A stretch of DNA of 58,007 nucleotides from an uncultured Shewanella sp. (GTDB lineage Bacteria > Pseudomonadota > Gammaproteobacteria > Enterobacterales > Shewanellaceae), in NCBI RefSeq assembly GCF_947501225.1, contig NZ_CANMUW010000024.1, positions 1 through 58,007 of the forward strand, read 5' to 3'. Below, one piece after another: positions 37,329-45,832 of this stretch. The position numbers and the translations under genes are program-made. The notes under the pieces are model-generated. The model was not told where the DNA came from, ran no database searches, and saw only the letters and a list, made by a program, of their open reading frames with translations. Position 1 is the first letter of the stretch. Each line of letters starts with the position of its first letter.

Positions 37329-37804
37329 TAATCCTCTTTTAAAAATCTGGCCAGCTCCTCTAACTCATCTTCACAGAACACCTTAACCCCAGCCGCAGTG
37401 AGAGCGTCTGTTGTAACTCCATTCCCCTCGATGAGTCGCTTAGCGAAATTCCCGTCATAGATAGCCCCAGAACCACAGGAGGGACTTCTCGCCTTGAGAA
37501 TCGCCACCTTAACACCCGCAGCTTTAGCAAGCTCGACGGCCTGATCCGCACCATCAATAAACTGAGGGGTCACATCCACTCCCTCTTTCGTTAGCACCCG
37601 ACTTCCAACGCGCTCAGCGGGCGCCCTGGGAGTGCTTAAACCGCCTGCGCACTCAGGACAAAAACTGATTAATCGCCCCTCTCGTTTCCACTGCAGAAGC
37701 AGGGGATGTAACAGCTCATTATCACCGCCATCGTAGCGCACCCTTTCTCCGAGCAGACATGAACTCACCAATATTTTATCTGGCCGGACTAACTTATCTG
37801 CCAT
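37328..37804 (-). CDS. DUF523 / TudS-family protein
   Basis: 158 residues, full DUF523 length. Cysteines sit in VSSCLLGERVRYDGG, CPECAGGLSTPR and LKARSPSCGSG. In TudS, the characterised member, three cysteines of this family hold a [4Fe-4S] cluster that removes sulfur from 2-thiouracil. The pattern is kept here, so a desulfidase role is plausible but the substrate is not settled. Single gene. Confidence 0.82.
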   Translation of the reverse strand: MADKLVRPDKILVSSCLLGERVRYDGGDNELLHPLLLQWKREGRLISFCPECAGGLSTPRAPAERVGSRVLTKEGVDVTPQFIDGADQAVELAKAAGVKVAILKARSPSCGSGAIYDGNFAKRLIEGNGVTTDALTAAGVKVFCEDELEELARFLKED

Positions 37805-37872
37805 GCTCCCACCTTCTCCTTTCGATTAATGTGATAAGCCCTTCTTCTCTTTCGATGATAAAGCAACAGACA

Positions 37873-37897
37873 CAAAAAAGGCGCCGTTGAGCGCCTT
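37873..37897 (-). terminator. Rho-independent terminator of the second aminotransferase gene
   Basis: On the minus strand AAGGCGC, loop TCAACG, GCGCCTT followed by TTTT. Confidence 0.88.
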
Positions 37898-37914
37898 CTG
37901 ACTTACGGGATAAC

Positions 37915-39006
37915 TTATGGCGCCACTCGTGCTACATGTTGCACCCACCCCTCCGGGCCTTCGATTTTCCCCTTCTGTATATCCGTGAGTACCTGATACA
38001 GACGACGAGTATGTTTACCAACATGACCATCACCCACAATAACTACCCGATTATCTTCGAAGATATATGACCCCACAGGAGATACAACCGCGGCAGTACC
38101 AAATCCACCGGCCTCGATGATCTCACCGGATTCGATATCGGCGATAAACTTGTCCAGCATCACCGTCTCCTGTCGCACTTCACAGCCAAGGTGCTCACCC
38201 AACTCTAGGATGGATTGTGAGGTGATGGATTTAAGAATTGTATCGGTAAAGCTTGGAATGATCACCGTGCCATCTTTCAGAATATGAAAGTGATTCATGG
38301 CACCAACCTCTTCGATCTGCTTGTTGCTGGCATCGAGGTAAAGTACCTGTGCGGCGCCATACTCGGCAGCAGCCTTACCTGCCTTCAACGATGCCGCATA
38401 GTTACCTGCAGCCTTAGAGGCTCCAGTACCACCGGATACCGCGCGGTGAAATCGCTCGCTGATCAGCAGGCGAATCGCCTTATCGAATCCATCAGAGTAA
38501 TAGGGGCCACTCGGACTCAACATCACACAGAAGGTATATTGTTCACTGGGACTGACAGACAGCCTGTCTTCGGTAGCAAAGATAAAGGGACGAATATAGA
38601 GGCAAGCCCCCTCCTGCATCGGGAACCAGAGTCTGTCGACATCGATCAAGGCATTGATAGCTTCCAGCTGCATCGCCTCAGAGAGCCCGGGAATACAGAG
38701 GATATCGGCAGATCGATTGAGTCGCTCTGCATTCTTATCTAAACGAAAGGTGTAAATTTCACCGTCTTCATGCATGAAGGCTTTCGCGCCTTCAAACACG
38801 GACTGACCGTAATGCAGGGCAATTGCACCGGGTGCAACTTCAAATGGCCCGTAGGGGACGACTCTTGGATCACACCACTGTCCGTCGCGATAATCCATTA
38901 AAAACATATGATCGGTTCTGAGGTTACCGAAGCCCACATCTGTTTCAGGCTCGAACTGCTCAGTACGGCGCTCTAACGCAGGTTTTAAATTATAAGTTAT
39001 TTGCAT
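37915..39006 (-). CDS. Branched-chain amino acid aminotransferase, long (BCAT II) type
   Basis: 363 residues, fold type IV PLP enzyme. The start and GNLRTDHMFLMDY, ALHYGQSVFEGAKAF, PLP lysine in GGTGASKAAGNYAASL and IIEAGGFGTAAVVSPVG are of the BCAT group common to eukaryotes and many bacteria, distinct from IlvE at 23 kb. It interconverts Leu/Ile/Val and their 2-oxo acids. Own terminator, own promoter; not part of the ilv operon. A role in catabolism or in supplying branched acyl primers is possible. Confidence 0.92.
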   Translation of the reverse strand: MQITYNLKPALERRTEQFEPETDVGFGNLRTDHMFLMDYRDGQWCDPRVVPYGPFEVAPGAIALHYGQSVFEGAKAFMHEDGEIYTFRLDKNAERLNRSADILCIPGLSEAMQLEAINALIDVDRLWFPMQEGACLYIRPFIFATEDRLSVSPSEQYTFCVMLSPSGPYYSDGFDKAIRLLISERFHRAVSGGTGASKAAGNYAASLKAGKAAAEYGAAQVLYLDASNKQIEEVGAMNHFHILKDGTVIIPSFTDTILKSITSQSILELGEHLGCEVRQETVMLDKFIADIESGEIIEAGGFGTAAVVSPVGSYIFEDNRVVIVGDGHVGKHTRRLYQVLTDIQKGKIEGPEGWVQHVARVAP

Positions 39007-39163
39007 TGCTTACCACCTTGATTACTGAATAAGCAGCGTATGGATGCAAGGCAATAAAGTCAAGTGGAATGGGGCTTGTCACCGACTCTCACAGAAATAA
39101 GAATGAGGATATACTCCCCTAACTCCAGGGGCTATCAACGCCCTAAGCAGAGCGCTATTCGCC

Positions 39164-39928
39164 CTACGTATTGTCTCTGCAGGTCAGCTGTTTGCCTATA
39201 CCTAAGCAGGTTTCACAGGTTCGAATCTTACTCTTGCTCTTATCCAGAAATTCACTGATGCGCAATCGCATATCCTGCATCATCTCCATAGTGATCGGCC
39301 GCTGCCACTGATATCGATTCATCAGGCGGCTGATGTGCCGCAGACTGGTCTCCTCGTCTGCGGTGAAATACTTCTCATCCATTAACCGACTCTCGTAGGT
39401 AGAGGCCGCTCCACCGAGAAAAAAGTAGAGTGACTGTGTAAGATCTCGAATATCGAGTTCGGAGGCCTCCAACTCACCGGAATTAACAGCATCTTCCAGG
39501 GGAACCCGAATACAGCTCCAGAACAAATTAACCCGATTACGGAGCACTTCAATTTTTTCAGGGCTCGCCATCTGCCAAAACATACTATTTATTGATACAA
39601 CTCTCAAAATATTAAATATTGGGCTACGTTTAACAACTTCGAAAGTAAATAAAATAGGCAGCACGGCTCGCTGGTAAATATCAAGCTCAGGGTGTTCTTT
39701 TATAAAAACAGGTATTTGAGTCGATGTTGTATTCCTTAGAAATAAACAAACCAACACATCTTCCTTAGACTCAAAATATTTATAAAGAGTATTAGTCGAG
39801 CACTCAGCTCCCTTTGCTATCTGCGCGAACCTGAAAGACACAACCCCCTGTTTATCAATCAGATTTTCAGCGACGTCGAGTAGTTGATTACACCTTACCG
39901 CATCACAATGACTGCTGGGACAATGCAT
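39164..39928 (-). CDS. TetR-family regulator 1, cysteine-rich
   Basis: 254 residues. N-terminal helix-turn-helix (RFAQIAKGAECSTNTLYKYF), large ligand-binding domain. Cysteines at 3, 13, 43 and 61 and a C-terminal C238-x2-C241-x8-C250 are unusual for TetR; the same positions 3, 13, 43, 61, 238 and 241 are cysteine in regulator 2 at 44.7 kb. I infer metal, Fe-S or thiol-based sensing. Divergent from the flavin reductase operon 1, its likely target. No start other than ATG 39928 fits. Confidence 0.85.
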   Translation of the reverse strand: MHCPSSHCDAVRCNQLLDVAENLIDKQGVVSFRFAQIAKGAECSTNTLYKYFESKEDVLVCLFLRNTTSTQIPVFIKEHPELDIYQRAVLPILFTFEVVKRSPIFNILRVVSINSMFWQMASPEKIEVLRNRVNLFWSCIRVPLEDAVNSGELEASELDIRDLTQSLYFFLGGAASTYESRLMDEKYFTADEETSLRHISRLMNRYQWQRPITMEMMQDMRLRISEFLDKSKSKIRTCETCLGIGKQLTCRDNT

Positions 39929-39994
39929 TACAAATAACCTTTAAATACTATATAAACATCTATATTATTGCGCTCTTACTAATTTGATACTTAA

Positions 39995-40009
39995 AAGAAA
40001 CATTTTCTT
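39995..40009. promoter_or_regulatory. Small palindrome in the TetR1/operon 1 gap
   Basis: AAGAAA CAT TTTCTT, perfect 6-bp arms. It lies upstream of the CRP-like site and could be an operator for TetR1. The region is AT-rich, so chance is possible. Confidence 0.3.
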
Positions 40010-40044
40010 GAACATCACCACAAAAAACTTTCTTCCCAAATCCA

Positions 40045-40090
40045 AAGTGTGATTTTGCGCATATTTGAACAGGCCGCTCGAGCATATTGT
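40045..40090 (+). promoter_or_regulatory. CRP-like class II promoter of operon 1
   Basis: The 22-bp stretch 40045-40066 matches the CRP consensus at 16 of 22 positions, with the left half TGTGA exact and the right half weak (GCATA). A -10 box TATTGT lies at 40085-40090, which puts the CRP centre near -41.5, the class II spacing. No good -35, as expected for an activated promoter. Confidence 0.6.
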
Positions 40091-40117
40091 AATCCCAAGT
40101 TAACCGGAGATAACAAT

Positions 40118-41620
40118 ATGCAAACAAGACGTTCTTTTTTAAAACTAGGTGCAGGAGCCGCGGCCGCTGGCGCCTTGGCTCCCCTCACCGTCAGCGCAAA
40201 TTCATCTGACATAAAATGGGATGAAGAGCATGAGATCATCATCGTTGGTTCCGGTTTTGCCGGGCTGGCAGCAGCCGTCGAGGCTGGCAAGCTAGGCGCT
40301 AAAGATATCGTCATATTCGAGAAGCTCGGCGTCTATGGCGGTAACAGCACACTGAACGCCGGACAGGCCTGTTTTGCCAATACCGATCTGCAGAAACAGC
40401 TGGGCATCGAAGACAGTGCTGAGCTCATGGTTCAGGATCAACTTAAGTCGGGCCGTGGATATGCCAGTGAAGAGCTGTTAAGACACAGCGCCGAACTGGG
40501 ACCCTATATCTATCAGCTCACCAAAGACTGTGGCTGTGTCTATCGCGACCATATCATCAACACCGGCGGAACCAGTGCAACCCGCAGCCATCAGGTGGTG
40601 GAACGCAGCGGTGCGGGCTTTATCCGCCCAATGCTTAAGACTGCAAGAAGCTATGGCGTAAAAACCAAGATCCGCCATAAGTTCGAGCACCTTATCACAG
40701 CAAAAGACGGTACGGTACTGGGCATTCAGGTTCGAAAGGGCTACCACTTCGGCCACGAAGACTCAGGCAAACTCATCAATGTTAAGGCCGAAAAGGGTGT
40801 ATTGATTGCAACCGGTGGTTTCGGCGCTAACGTTAGCTTCCGTCAGGCATTGGATCCAAATCTGGGAGCCGAGGTCGGCTGCACTAACGCTCGCGGCGCT
40901 ACGGGCGATGGTCTGATTGCCATGTTGGCCGAAGGCGCTATGCCGGTTCACTTAAGCTTCATTCAATCGGGCCCCTGGGCATCACCGGATGAAGGTGGAT
41001 TCGGATATGGTGCAGGCTTCTCGCTCTATAACTTCCCTCACTCTATCGCTATCGACCGCAGCACCGGCCAACGCTTCATGAATGAAACGGCAGACCGTAA
41101 AACCCGCGCCGACTTAGAGGTTCAGCGTCGTGATAAAGATGGCAAGCCAAACCCTGCACTGCTTATCGCACCTAAGCACGAAGCGAAAAAAGACCCTTCT
41201 ATGGCTAACGTGCTCAAGTATAACGTCGCCTGGGAGTTCGACAGCGTTGAAGCTATTGCCAAGCATTTCGATGTGCCACTTAAGCCACTGAAAAAGCAGA
41301 TTGAAGACTGGAATAAGTATGTCAAGGCCGGTGAAGATCCCCAATTTGGCAAGCGTATGAACATGAGTACCGGCATCTATCTGACAGCTCCCTTCATCGT
41401 TCAACGTCTGTGGCCAAAAGTACACTACTGCCAGGGTGGCATTCAGATTAATGCCAAGGCAGAAGTCATAGCTGCAAAAACCGGCGAGAAAATTCCAGGT
41501 CTATATGCCGCAGGCGAGGTTTCCGGTGGTGTTCACGGCGTCAGCCGCTTAGGTGGATGTTCAACCCCGGAATGTATGGCATTTGGTGTCACTGCCGCTC
41601 GCTCAATGATGAAAGCATAA
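40118..41620 (+). CDS. Tat-exported periplasmic flavin reductase 1 (fumarate reductase-like, non-fumarate)
   Basis: FAD_binding_2 flavoprotein of 500 residues. Tat signal MQTRRSFLKLGAG, then the FAD fold IIIVGSGFAGLAAAVEAGK. No heme or FMN-binding domain: the electron carrier is the separate cytochrome encoded 10 bases downstream. Compared by eye with Shewanella fumarate reductase FccA, the catalytic arginine (R327, in NETADRK) and the carboxylate-binding arginine (R477, in GGVHGVSRLGG) are kept. The residues that hold fumarate's other carboxylate are changed: IQAHPT reads IQSGPW, the TE pair is missing from GGFGYGAGF, and VHH reads VHY (436-437). A monocarboxylic enoate such as acrylate is therefore more likely than fumarate. 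ATG 40118 has GGAGAT upstream; the longer frame from 40049 crosses the promoter. Confidence 0.85.
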   Translation: MQTRRSFLKLGAGAAAAGALAPLTVSANSSDIKWDEEHEIIIVGSGFAGLAAAVEAGKLGAKDIVIFEKLGVYGGNSTLNAGQACFANTDLQKQLGIEDSAELMVQDQLKSGRGYASEELLRHSAELGPYIYQLTKDCGCVYRDHIINTGGTSATRSHQVVERSGAGFIRPMLKTARSYGVKTKIRHKFEHLITAKDGTVLGIQVRKGYHFGHEDSGKLINVKAEKGVLIATGGFGANVSFRQALDPNLGAEVGCTNARGATGDGLIAMLAEGAMPVHLSFIQSGPWASPDEGGFGYGAGFSLYNFPHSIAIDRSTGQRFMNETADRKTRADLEVQRRDKDGKPNPALLIAPKHEAKKDPSMANVLKYNVAWEFDSVEAIAKHFDVPLKPLKKQIEDWNKYVKAGEDPQFGKRMNMSTGIYLTAPFIVQRLWPKVHYCQGGIQINAKAEVIAAKTGEKIPGLYAAGEVSGGVHGVSRLGGCSTPECMAFGVTAARSMMKA

Positions 41621-41630
41621 GGATAAAAAA

Positions 41631-41993
41631 ATGAAAAAATTTAACACATTACTTGTGCTCACTCTCGGTGCTTGTTTAGCGATGTCGGTTCAGGCTCGCG
41701 AAAAAAGAGATTATCACGAGATGGTCTACGACTCAGGTTGTAAATCCTGTCATGACCAGGGGCTGAAAGCCTTCCCATCCGATGAATCATGCCTGCAATG
41801 CCATGACATGGCGGAGCTTGCGGAGCAAACCAAACGTGTGGGGCACGATGCCAAGCAAAATCCTCACGACAGTATGCACTATGGCCAGGAAGCGCCATGT
41901 ATGGAGTGCCACGGCGAACATACACCGAAGAAAGCGATCTGTATGGATTGCCACAACTTCGACTTCCCCAAATTTAAATATGAGCATAAATAA
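41631..41993 (+). CDS. Periplasmic tetraheme cytochrome c, partner of reductase 1
   Basis: 120 residues with a Sec signal peptide ending near VQA-RE. Four CxxCH heme sites: CKSCH, CLQCH, CMECH, CMDCH, plus extra histidines for axial ligation. It resembles the small tetraheme cytochromes and the heme domain of FccA. It would carry electrons, probably from the quinol dehydrogenase CymA encoded elsewhere, to the flavin reductase. A split flavoprotein/cytochrome pair is the layout of described methacrylate reductase systems. Confidence 0.9.
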   Translation: MKKFNTLLVLTLGACLAMSVQAREKRDYHEMVYDSGCKSCHDQGLKAFPSDESCLQCHDMAELAEQTKRVGHDAKQNPHDSMHYGQEAPCMECHGEHTPKKAICMDCHNFDFPKFKYEHK

Positions 41994-42022
41994 GCAAAGC
42001 CTATTTATCTCGATGTGAATAT

Positions 42023-42041
42023 GGAGCTGCCTGTCAGCTCC
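42023..42041 (+). other. Stem-loop between cytochrome and cupin genes
   Basis: GGAGCTG (42023-42029), 5-nt loop, CAGCTCC (42035-42041), no T-run. A likely RNA stabiliser or processing point inside operon 1. Confidence 0.5.
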
Positions 42042-42082
42042 AAAGTAAAAGCAACAACATAATATTAAAGTAAAACAAGGAA

Positions 42083-42826
42083 ATGATGATGAAAAAACTA
42101 CTTTTAGTTTCAGCAGTACTTGCCACAGGTTGCGCTACAGCCGCCGATAAGCCTGCCGACAAGCCATGGCACAATGAGAAGCCTACGCTGTCGACAATTA
42201 ACGCACCGACTAAGGTCATGCCTATGGTGTGTAAGCAAGAGCAAGCGATGGCGTACCTGAAAGAGCTGCAATCGGGCGAAAAAGATATCTATAGCGTTAA
42301 GTCGAACGATCACGGCGGTAAAGGTGCCAATGAATCGGGCTGGTTAACCTGGCGTGTAGAAGATCCAAACAACCTTATTCCATGCCCGGAAGGTGGCGCA
42401 GCGGCAACTGAAGTGGGTATGTGCTGGAAAGAACTTAACGATGAACCAACTGTAATTGGTCTGGTTCGTGTAGCTCCTGGTACTGCCGCTCCTCACTACC
42501 ATCGTGAAATGGAGTGTTACTACGGTCTGAGTGGTCAGGGTCTGACTTGGGCTCAAGAGCGTATGCAACCATTTGGTCCTGGCGACTACATCGAGATCCC
42601 AAGTAAGGCGATGCACTACACGCCAAACACCTATGATGATCAAGACTTGATCTACATGTACTGGTTCCCACTAGACGGCAAGTTCTCAACCTTCAAGTAC
42701 CAGTGGCCACAAGATGTGGGTCCAGGTGAGCAGCTGATGTTTGACTTCATTCCATACACTAACTCTAAACTCGTGCGTTCTGGTAATGGTGGTTACGGTT
42801 GGGACGTAGTCCAGAAATCTAAGTAA
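42083..42826 (+). CDS. Exported cupin-domain protein 1 (possible DMSP lyase-like enzyme)
   Basis: About 247 residues; the start has three ATG codons in a row (42083, 42086, 42089) after AAGGAA. Signal peptide ends near TAADK, so it is periplasmic. One cupin fold: motif 1 GTAAPHYHREMECYYGLSG gives metal ligands H138, H140, E144; motif 2 GDYIEIPSKAMHYTPN gives H178. These fit the cupin metal site and are reminiscent of cupin-type DMSP lyases, which release acrylate. That match is my reading of the motif only; an isomerase, dioxygenase or decarboxylase is possible. The paralogue at 50.4 kb keeps all four ligands. It sits between two RNA hairpins. Confidence 0.75.
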   Translation: MMMKKLLLVSAVLATGCATAADKPADKPWHNEKPTLSTINAPTKVMPMVCKQEQAMAYLKELQSGEKDIYSVKSNDHGGKGANESGWLTWRVEDPNNLIPCPEGGAAATEVGMCWKELNDEPTVIGLVRVAPGTAAPHYHREMECYYGLSGQGLTWAQERMQPFGPGDYIEIPSKAMHYTPNTYDDQDLIYMYWFPLDGKFSTFKYQWPQDVGPGEQLMFDFIPYTNSKLVRSGNGGYGWDVVQKSK

Positions 42827-42851
42827 TCAAACTTAACCCTTAAGCAGAGAT

Positions 42852-42875
42852 TGAGGCCAGATTATCCTGGCCTCA
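42852..42875 (+). other. Stem-loop between cupin and DUF3299 genes
   Basis: TGAGGCCAG (42852-42860), 6-nt loop, CTGGCCTCA (42867-42875). Followed by TTAAATAAT, not a proper T-run. May attenuate transcription or protect the upstream cupin message. Confidence 0.55.
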
Positions 42876-42884
42876 TTAAATAAT

Positions 42885-43349
42885 ATGAAAAAACTTATCC
42901 TGGCTCTTAGTTTACTCTTTAGTCCCGCGCTCATAGCCGAAGAGGCGATATCGATCCTTTGGAACAATTTAGCTCCCGGACCTGCGGATCTCCCCGTGAC
43001 AGAAAACGTCAATCTTGAACTGGATGGTAAGAAAGTGATTATCCCCGGTTTTGTGGTTCCGCTAGATGGGAAAAATAGTGGCTATACCAAAAACTTTCTA
43101 CTAACACCACAACAGGGCGCCTGCTTTCACAAGCCGCCTTCACCACCTAACCAGTTGATCCATGTCTCTTTCGATGTGCCGATCGCCATCCCCGATCTGC
43201 AACAGCCTATGTATATCGCCGGGACCCTGAACGTTAAAAGTGCACAGGCAGGATTTGCAAAAACCGGATACCACATAAAAGGCGTCGAGGCTATCGCGTA
43301 CCCGGTGAAGATCAACACAGCCGATACGGCTGACGATCACCAACACTGA
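42885..43349 (+). CDS. Exported DUF3299 protein
   Basis: 154 residues, signal peptide to about residue 18 (LLFSPALIAEE). The core GKKVIIPGFVVPLDG...FLLTPQQGACFHKPPSPPNQLIHV is the DUF3299 signature, including one conserved Cys and His. Function of the family is not established; members often accompany periplasmic metal or redox genes. Here it is in an operon with the reductase, cytochrome, cupin and porin, which suggests a helper role in the periplasm. Small C-terminal His-rich tail (DDHQH). Confidence 0.75.
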   Translation: MKKLILALSLLFSPALIAEEAISILWNNLAPGPADLPVTENVNLELDGKKVIIPGFVVPLDGKNSGYTKNFLLTPQQGACFHKPPSPPNQLIHVSFDVPIAIPDLQQPMYIAGTLNVKSAQAGFAKTGYHIKGVEAIAYPVKINTADTADDHQH

Positions 43350-43392
43350 AGCAATATAAAACCAATTAAAAACTAATTAAAAACCGAAGGTA

Positions 43393-44523
43393 ATGATGAT
43401 GAAAAAGACACACTTTGCGTTTTCTGCGCTTGTGACTGCGATGACCATAGCGGGGTTATCGGCACCTGTAGCGGCAGAAGATGGTATCGATGTCGGTGGC
43501 GCAGTACGCGTTAACTATGGCTACAAAGATTACAGCGAAGCCTCCAAGGACAAGGGCGGCGATCTGACATTCGATATGGCCGCCATCAAGTTCAACGGTA
43601 AGAAGGGCGACTGGGGACTCTCTGCCGAGTACCGCTTCACCTCAAGCACCGACTATATCAAATATGGCTACGGCTATTACGACATCAATCCCGACTGGCA
43701 GCTGCAGTTTGGTATCAACAAGGTGCCATTCGGTAACCCCGGCTTCATCTCTAACAGCTTCTGGTTTGGCATCCCCTACTACCTGGGTTTCGAGGATGAC
43801 CATGATATTGGTATCAAGGCTGTGTATGAGAGCAATGGCTGGCACACCGACCTGGCCTTCTACAAAAACCCGGAATATGGCGCGAGCGAAAATAAACGCT
43901 ACGCCACCGATCTCTATACCGGCACCATCAACGGCACCGAGTACAACAACGAAGAGACCAATCAGCTAAACCTGCGTCAGACATATAAATTTGACCATGC
44001 AGGCGGCTCCACCACAGTCGGCGGCTCGGTGCAGTTTGGCCAGATATACAACAGCAAGACCGGCAACACCGGCGACCGCTACGCTGCAGCGCTTCACCTG
44101 GACAGCAGCTACAACGGCTGGAACCTGCAACTGCAGGCGCTGCAGTATGAGTACGATGCCGCCGACGCCGTCGATCCCAATAAGATTGGTGTCTCCGTGG
44201 TCAGCTGGCAATATGAGATAGCCTCTAAGGGACAGTCATACAGCGCTAACATAGCCAAGACTGTCAACACAGATTGGGGGAGCCTCAAGTTCTACAATGA
44301 CTTCGGTATCATGACTCCGGATGTGGACGACAGCAGCTATGATGACAGTCTGCAAAATGTTACCGGTGTCGCGATTGCGGCGGGAGCCACCTACACTATG
44401 GTCGATTTCATCATGGGTAAGAACATGACCTTCTCTACCGCAAACAACGACCATGTCGGCCTGCCTGAAGTGGGCGATGACTGGGACAAGCGCGTTAACA
44501 TCAACTTCGGCTATTACTTCTAA
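43393..44523 (+). CDS. Outer-membrane porin 1 of the reductase cluster
   Basis: 376 residues, signal peptide ending near VAAED, then a beta-barrel ending in the aromatic NFGYYF. It starts with three ATG codons like cupin 1 and porin 2. Porin 2 at 47.8 kb is nearly the same protein over its length but the two genes differ at many synonymous sites, so the duplication is old and the protein is under selection. General appearance is of OprP/O-like or short-chain anion porins. Last gene of operon 1. Confidence 0.85.
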   Translation: MMMKKTHFAFSALVTAMTIAGLSAPVAAEDGIDVGGAVRVNYGYKDYSEASKDKGGDLTFDMAAIKFNGKKGDWGLSAEYRFTSSTDYIKYGYGYYDINPDWQLQFGINKVPFGNPGFISNSFWFGIPYYLGFEDDHDIGIKAVYESNGWHTDLAFYKNPEYGASENKRYATDLYTGTINGTEYNNEETNQLNLRQTYKFDHAGGSTTVGGSVQFGQIYNSKTGNTGDRYAAALHLDSSYNGWNLQLQALQYEYDAADAVDPNKIGVSVVSWQYEIASKGQSYSANIAKTVNTDWGSLKFYNDFGIMTPDVDDSSYDDSLQNVTGVAIAAGATYTMVDFIMGKNMTFSTANNDHVGLPEVGDDWDKRVNINFGYYF

Positions 44524-44660
44524 GGGAGATAGGTGATACCGATTTGTATATAAAGGAGCCCGGCGCCGTTCCCTGCCGGGCAAACTTTCAGTTTAATTTC
44601 AGGACCACAGAGCGTCTGCTCCATCACATCACGTCACACCATATCGACAACTTAGGTCCG

Positions 44661-44689
44661 GCCTTCGACTCAAATCGAAGGCTTTTTTT
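44661..44689 (+). terminator. Rho-independent terminator of operon 1
   Basis: GCCTTCGA (44661-44668), 6-nt loop, TCGAAGGC (44675-44682), then seven T. It may also serve TetR2 on the other strand less well. Confidence 0.9.
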
Positions 44690-44699
44690 CTAATGCTAC

Positions 44700-45491
44700 T
44701 TAACCTGCTAACTGTTCTAACCGAGTACAATGGCTCTCATCACTCTCTTGAGAGCAGGCCAATGCGCTGCATGCCGCACATGTCATATGATCGCGGTAGT
44801 GCTTATCGAAAAACTGCACCGTCTGCTCCTCGAGTAAATCAAACAACGCCTGATTAAGTGGCTTTTCCCATCGGTACTGCCCCATCAGCTTTGCAAGGTG
44901 GCGGTAACAGGTCTCGCGTCGATTAGAGAGGTACTCGGGCGCGATCAACTCGCTCTCAAATTGAGTCAATGAACCTGTCAGATAAAAGGTGATCCCCTGA
45001 ACCAGCTCCTTAATCTGCAACGGCGTAGCATCCAATTCGCCATTTTCCACGGCTTCATTAAGAGAGGCGGTAAACCACTCCCAAAACGCATTGATCCGCT
45101 TCTTGAAGCGCTCCACCTTCTCATCGCTGGCCAACTGCCACACCATGGTATTTACCGATACAGATCTCAGGGTAAAAAAACTCTTGCTGCGCTTGATGGT
45201 TTCGAAGGTAAACAGGATTGGCAGTAGTACTTTCTCCTGGGCCGTCAACTCAGGGTGCTTATCGATGAAGATAGGAAGATGGTTAGAGGTCGCACTCCTG
45301 AGAAACAGGCAGACTAAGACATCCTCTTTTCGTTCGAAGAACTTATAGAGGGTACCGGTAGAACACCCCACCTCTTTAGCCAACTGCGAAAACTTAAATG
45401 ACACTATACCTTGTGACTCGATCAGCTGCTCGGCAGCATCGAGTATCTGGTTACAACGTATCATGGGCAGTGCTTCAGTAGGACATTTCAT
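44700..45491 (-). CDS. TetR-family regulator 2, cysteine-rich
   Basis: 263 residues, clearly related to regulator 1 (RCNQ-LD-AE-LI; CST-TLYK-FE-KEDVLVCLFLR). Cysteines at 3, 13, 43, 61, 238 and 241 coincide with regulator 1; it has two more near the C-terminus (246, 255). It is divergent from operon 2. The TATTCG-N12-CGAATA repeat upstream of operon 2 and of cupin 2 is its likely operator, since operon 1 lacks it. Confidence 0.85.
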   Translation of the reverse strand: MKCPTEALPMIRCNQILDAAEQLIESQGIVSFKFSQLAKEVGCSTGTLYKFFERKEDVLVCLFLRSATSNHLPIFIDKHPELTAQEKVLLPILFTFETIKRSKSFFTLRSVSVNTMVWQLASDEKVERFKKRINAFWEWFTASLNEAVENGELDATPLQIKELVQGITFYLTGSLTQFESELIAPEYLSNRRETCYRHLAKLMGQYRWEKPLNQALFDLLEEQTVQFFDKHYRDHMTCAACSALACSQESDESHCTRLEQLAG

Positions 45492-45609
45492 CAGTAAGAC
45501 CTTATTTACCTAATTGAGCCGATTATGCGCCGTTAACAAACAGGGATTACAGGCGTCCTTTCACTAATCGGGACTAACTTCACGCAAAAATAACTTTATT
45601 GGCGGGCTT

Positions 45610-45625
45610 TGTGAGTTACCTCATA
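45610..45625. promoter_or_regulatory. CRP-like site in the TetR2/operon 2 gap
   Basis: TGTGA GTTACC TCATA: one exact half-site and four of five in the other. It is far from the operon 2 promoter and nearer to TetR2, whose expression it may affect. Confidence 0.4.
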
Positions 45626-45673
45626 TAAACATTCCGGTAAAATTTAATAACACTCTATAGAACTTCTCCAACA

Positions 45674-45692
45674 TTTTTACGGGCCGTAAAAA
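45674..45692. promoter_or_regulatory. 19-bp palindrome in the TetR2/operon 2 gap
   Basis: TTTTTACGG G CCGTAAAAA, perfect arms of nine bases. It could be an operator. Transcribed from the minus strand it would also give a small hairpin ending in T-rich sequence. Confidence 0.45.
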
Positions 45693-45710
45693 ATGGAATC
45701 TCTCAGGAGT

Positions 45711-45744
45711 AAATTTATTCGGGACATGACTCACGAATAAATTT
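45711..45744. promoter_or_regulatory. Inverted-repeat operator upstream of operon 2
   Basis: AAATTTATTCG (45711-45721) and CGAATAAATTT (45734-45744), perfect 11-bp arms, 12-bp spacer. A shorter version with the same spacer precedes cupin 2 (50243-50266). Likely bound by a dimer across two turns; TetR2 is the natural candidate. Confidence 0.7.
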
Positions 45745-45760
45745 GTCACTGAAAAAATCC

Positions 45761-45803
45761 CGTGATTTAGTTCACCTTTACACCCCAGCCATACCTTTAT
45801 CTT
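45761..45803 (+). promoter_or_regulatory. CRP-dependent promoter of operon 2
   Basis: GTGA TTTAGT TCAC (45762-45775) is a symmetric CRP core. A TTATCT/TTTATC -10 lies around 45797-45803, at class II spacing. The box starts exactly 17 bp after the operator arm, as at the cupin 2 promoter. Confidence 0.65.
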
Positions 45804-45832
45804 GGTGTCATTCCGAAGTTGAGGGTACAAAA

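Noticed and set aside
39944..39969. Imperfect inverted repeat AATA-TATA / TATA-TATT near operon 1
   Set aside because: The region is very AT-rich and the arms are broken; chance is likely.
40118..41620. Calling reductase 1 a fumarate or urocanate reductase
   Set aside because: The fumarate-binding residues are replaced, and there is no FMN-binding domain as in UrdA.
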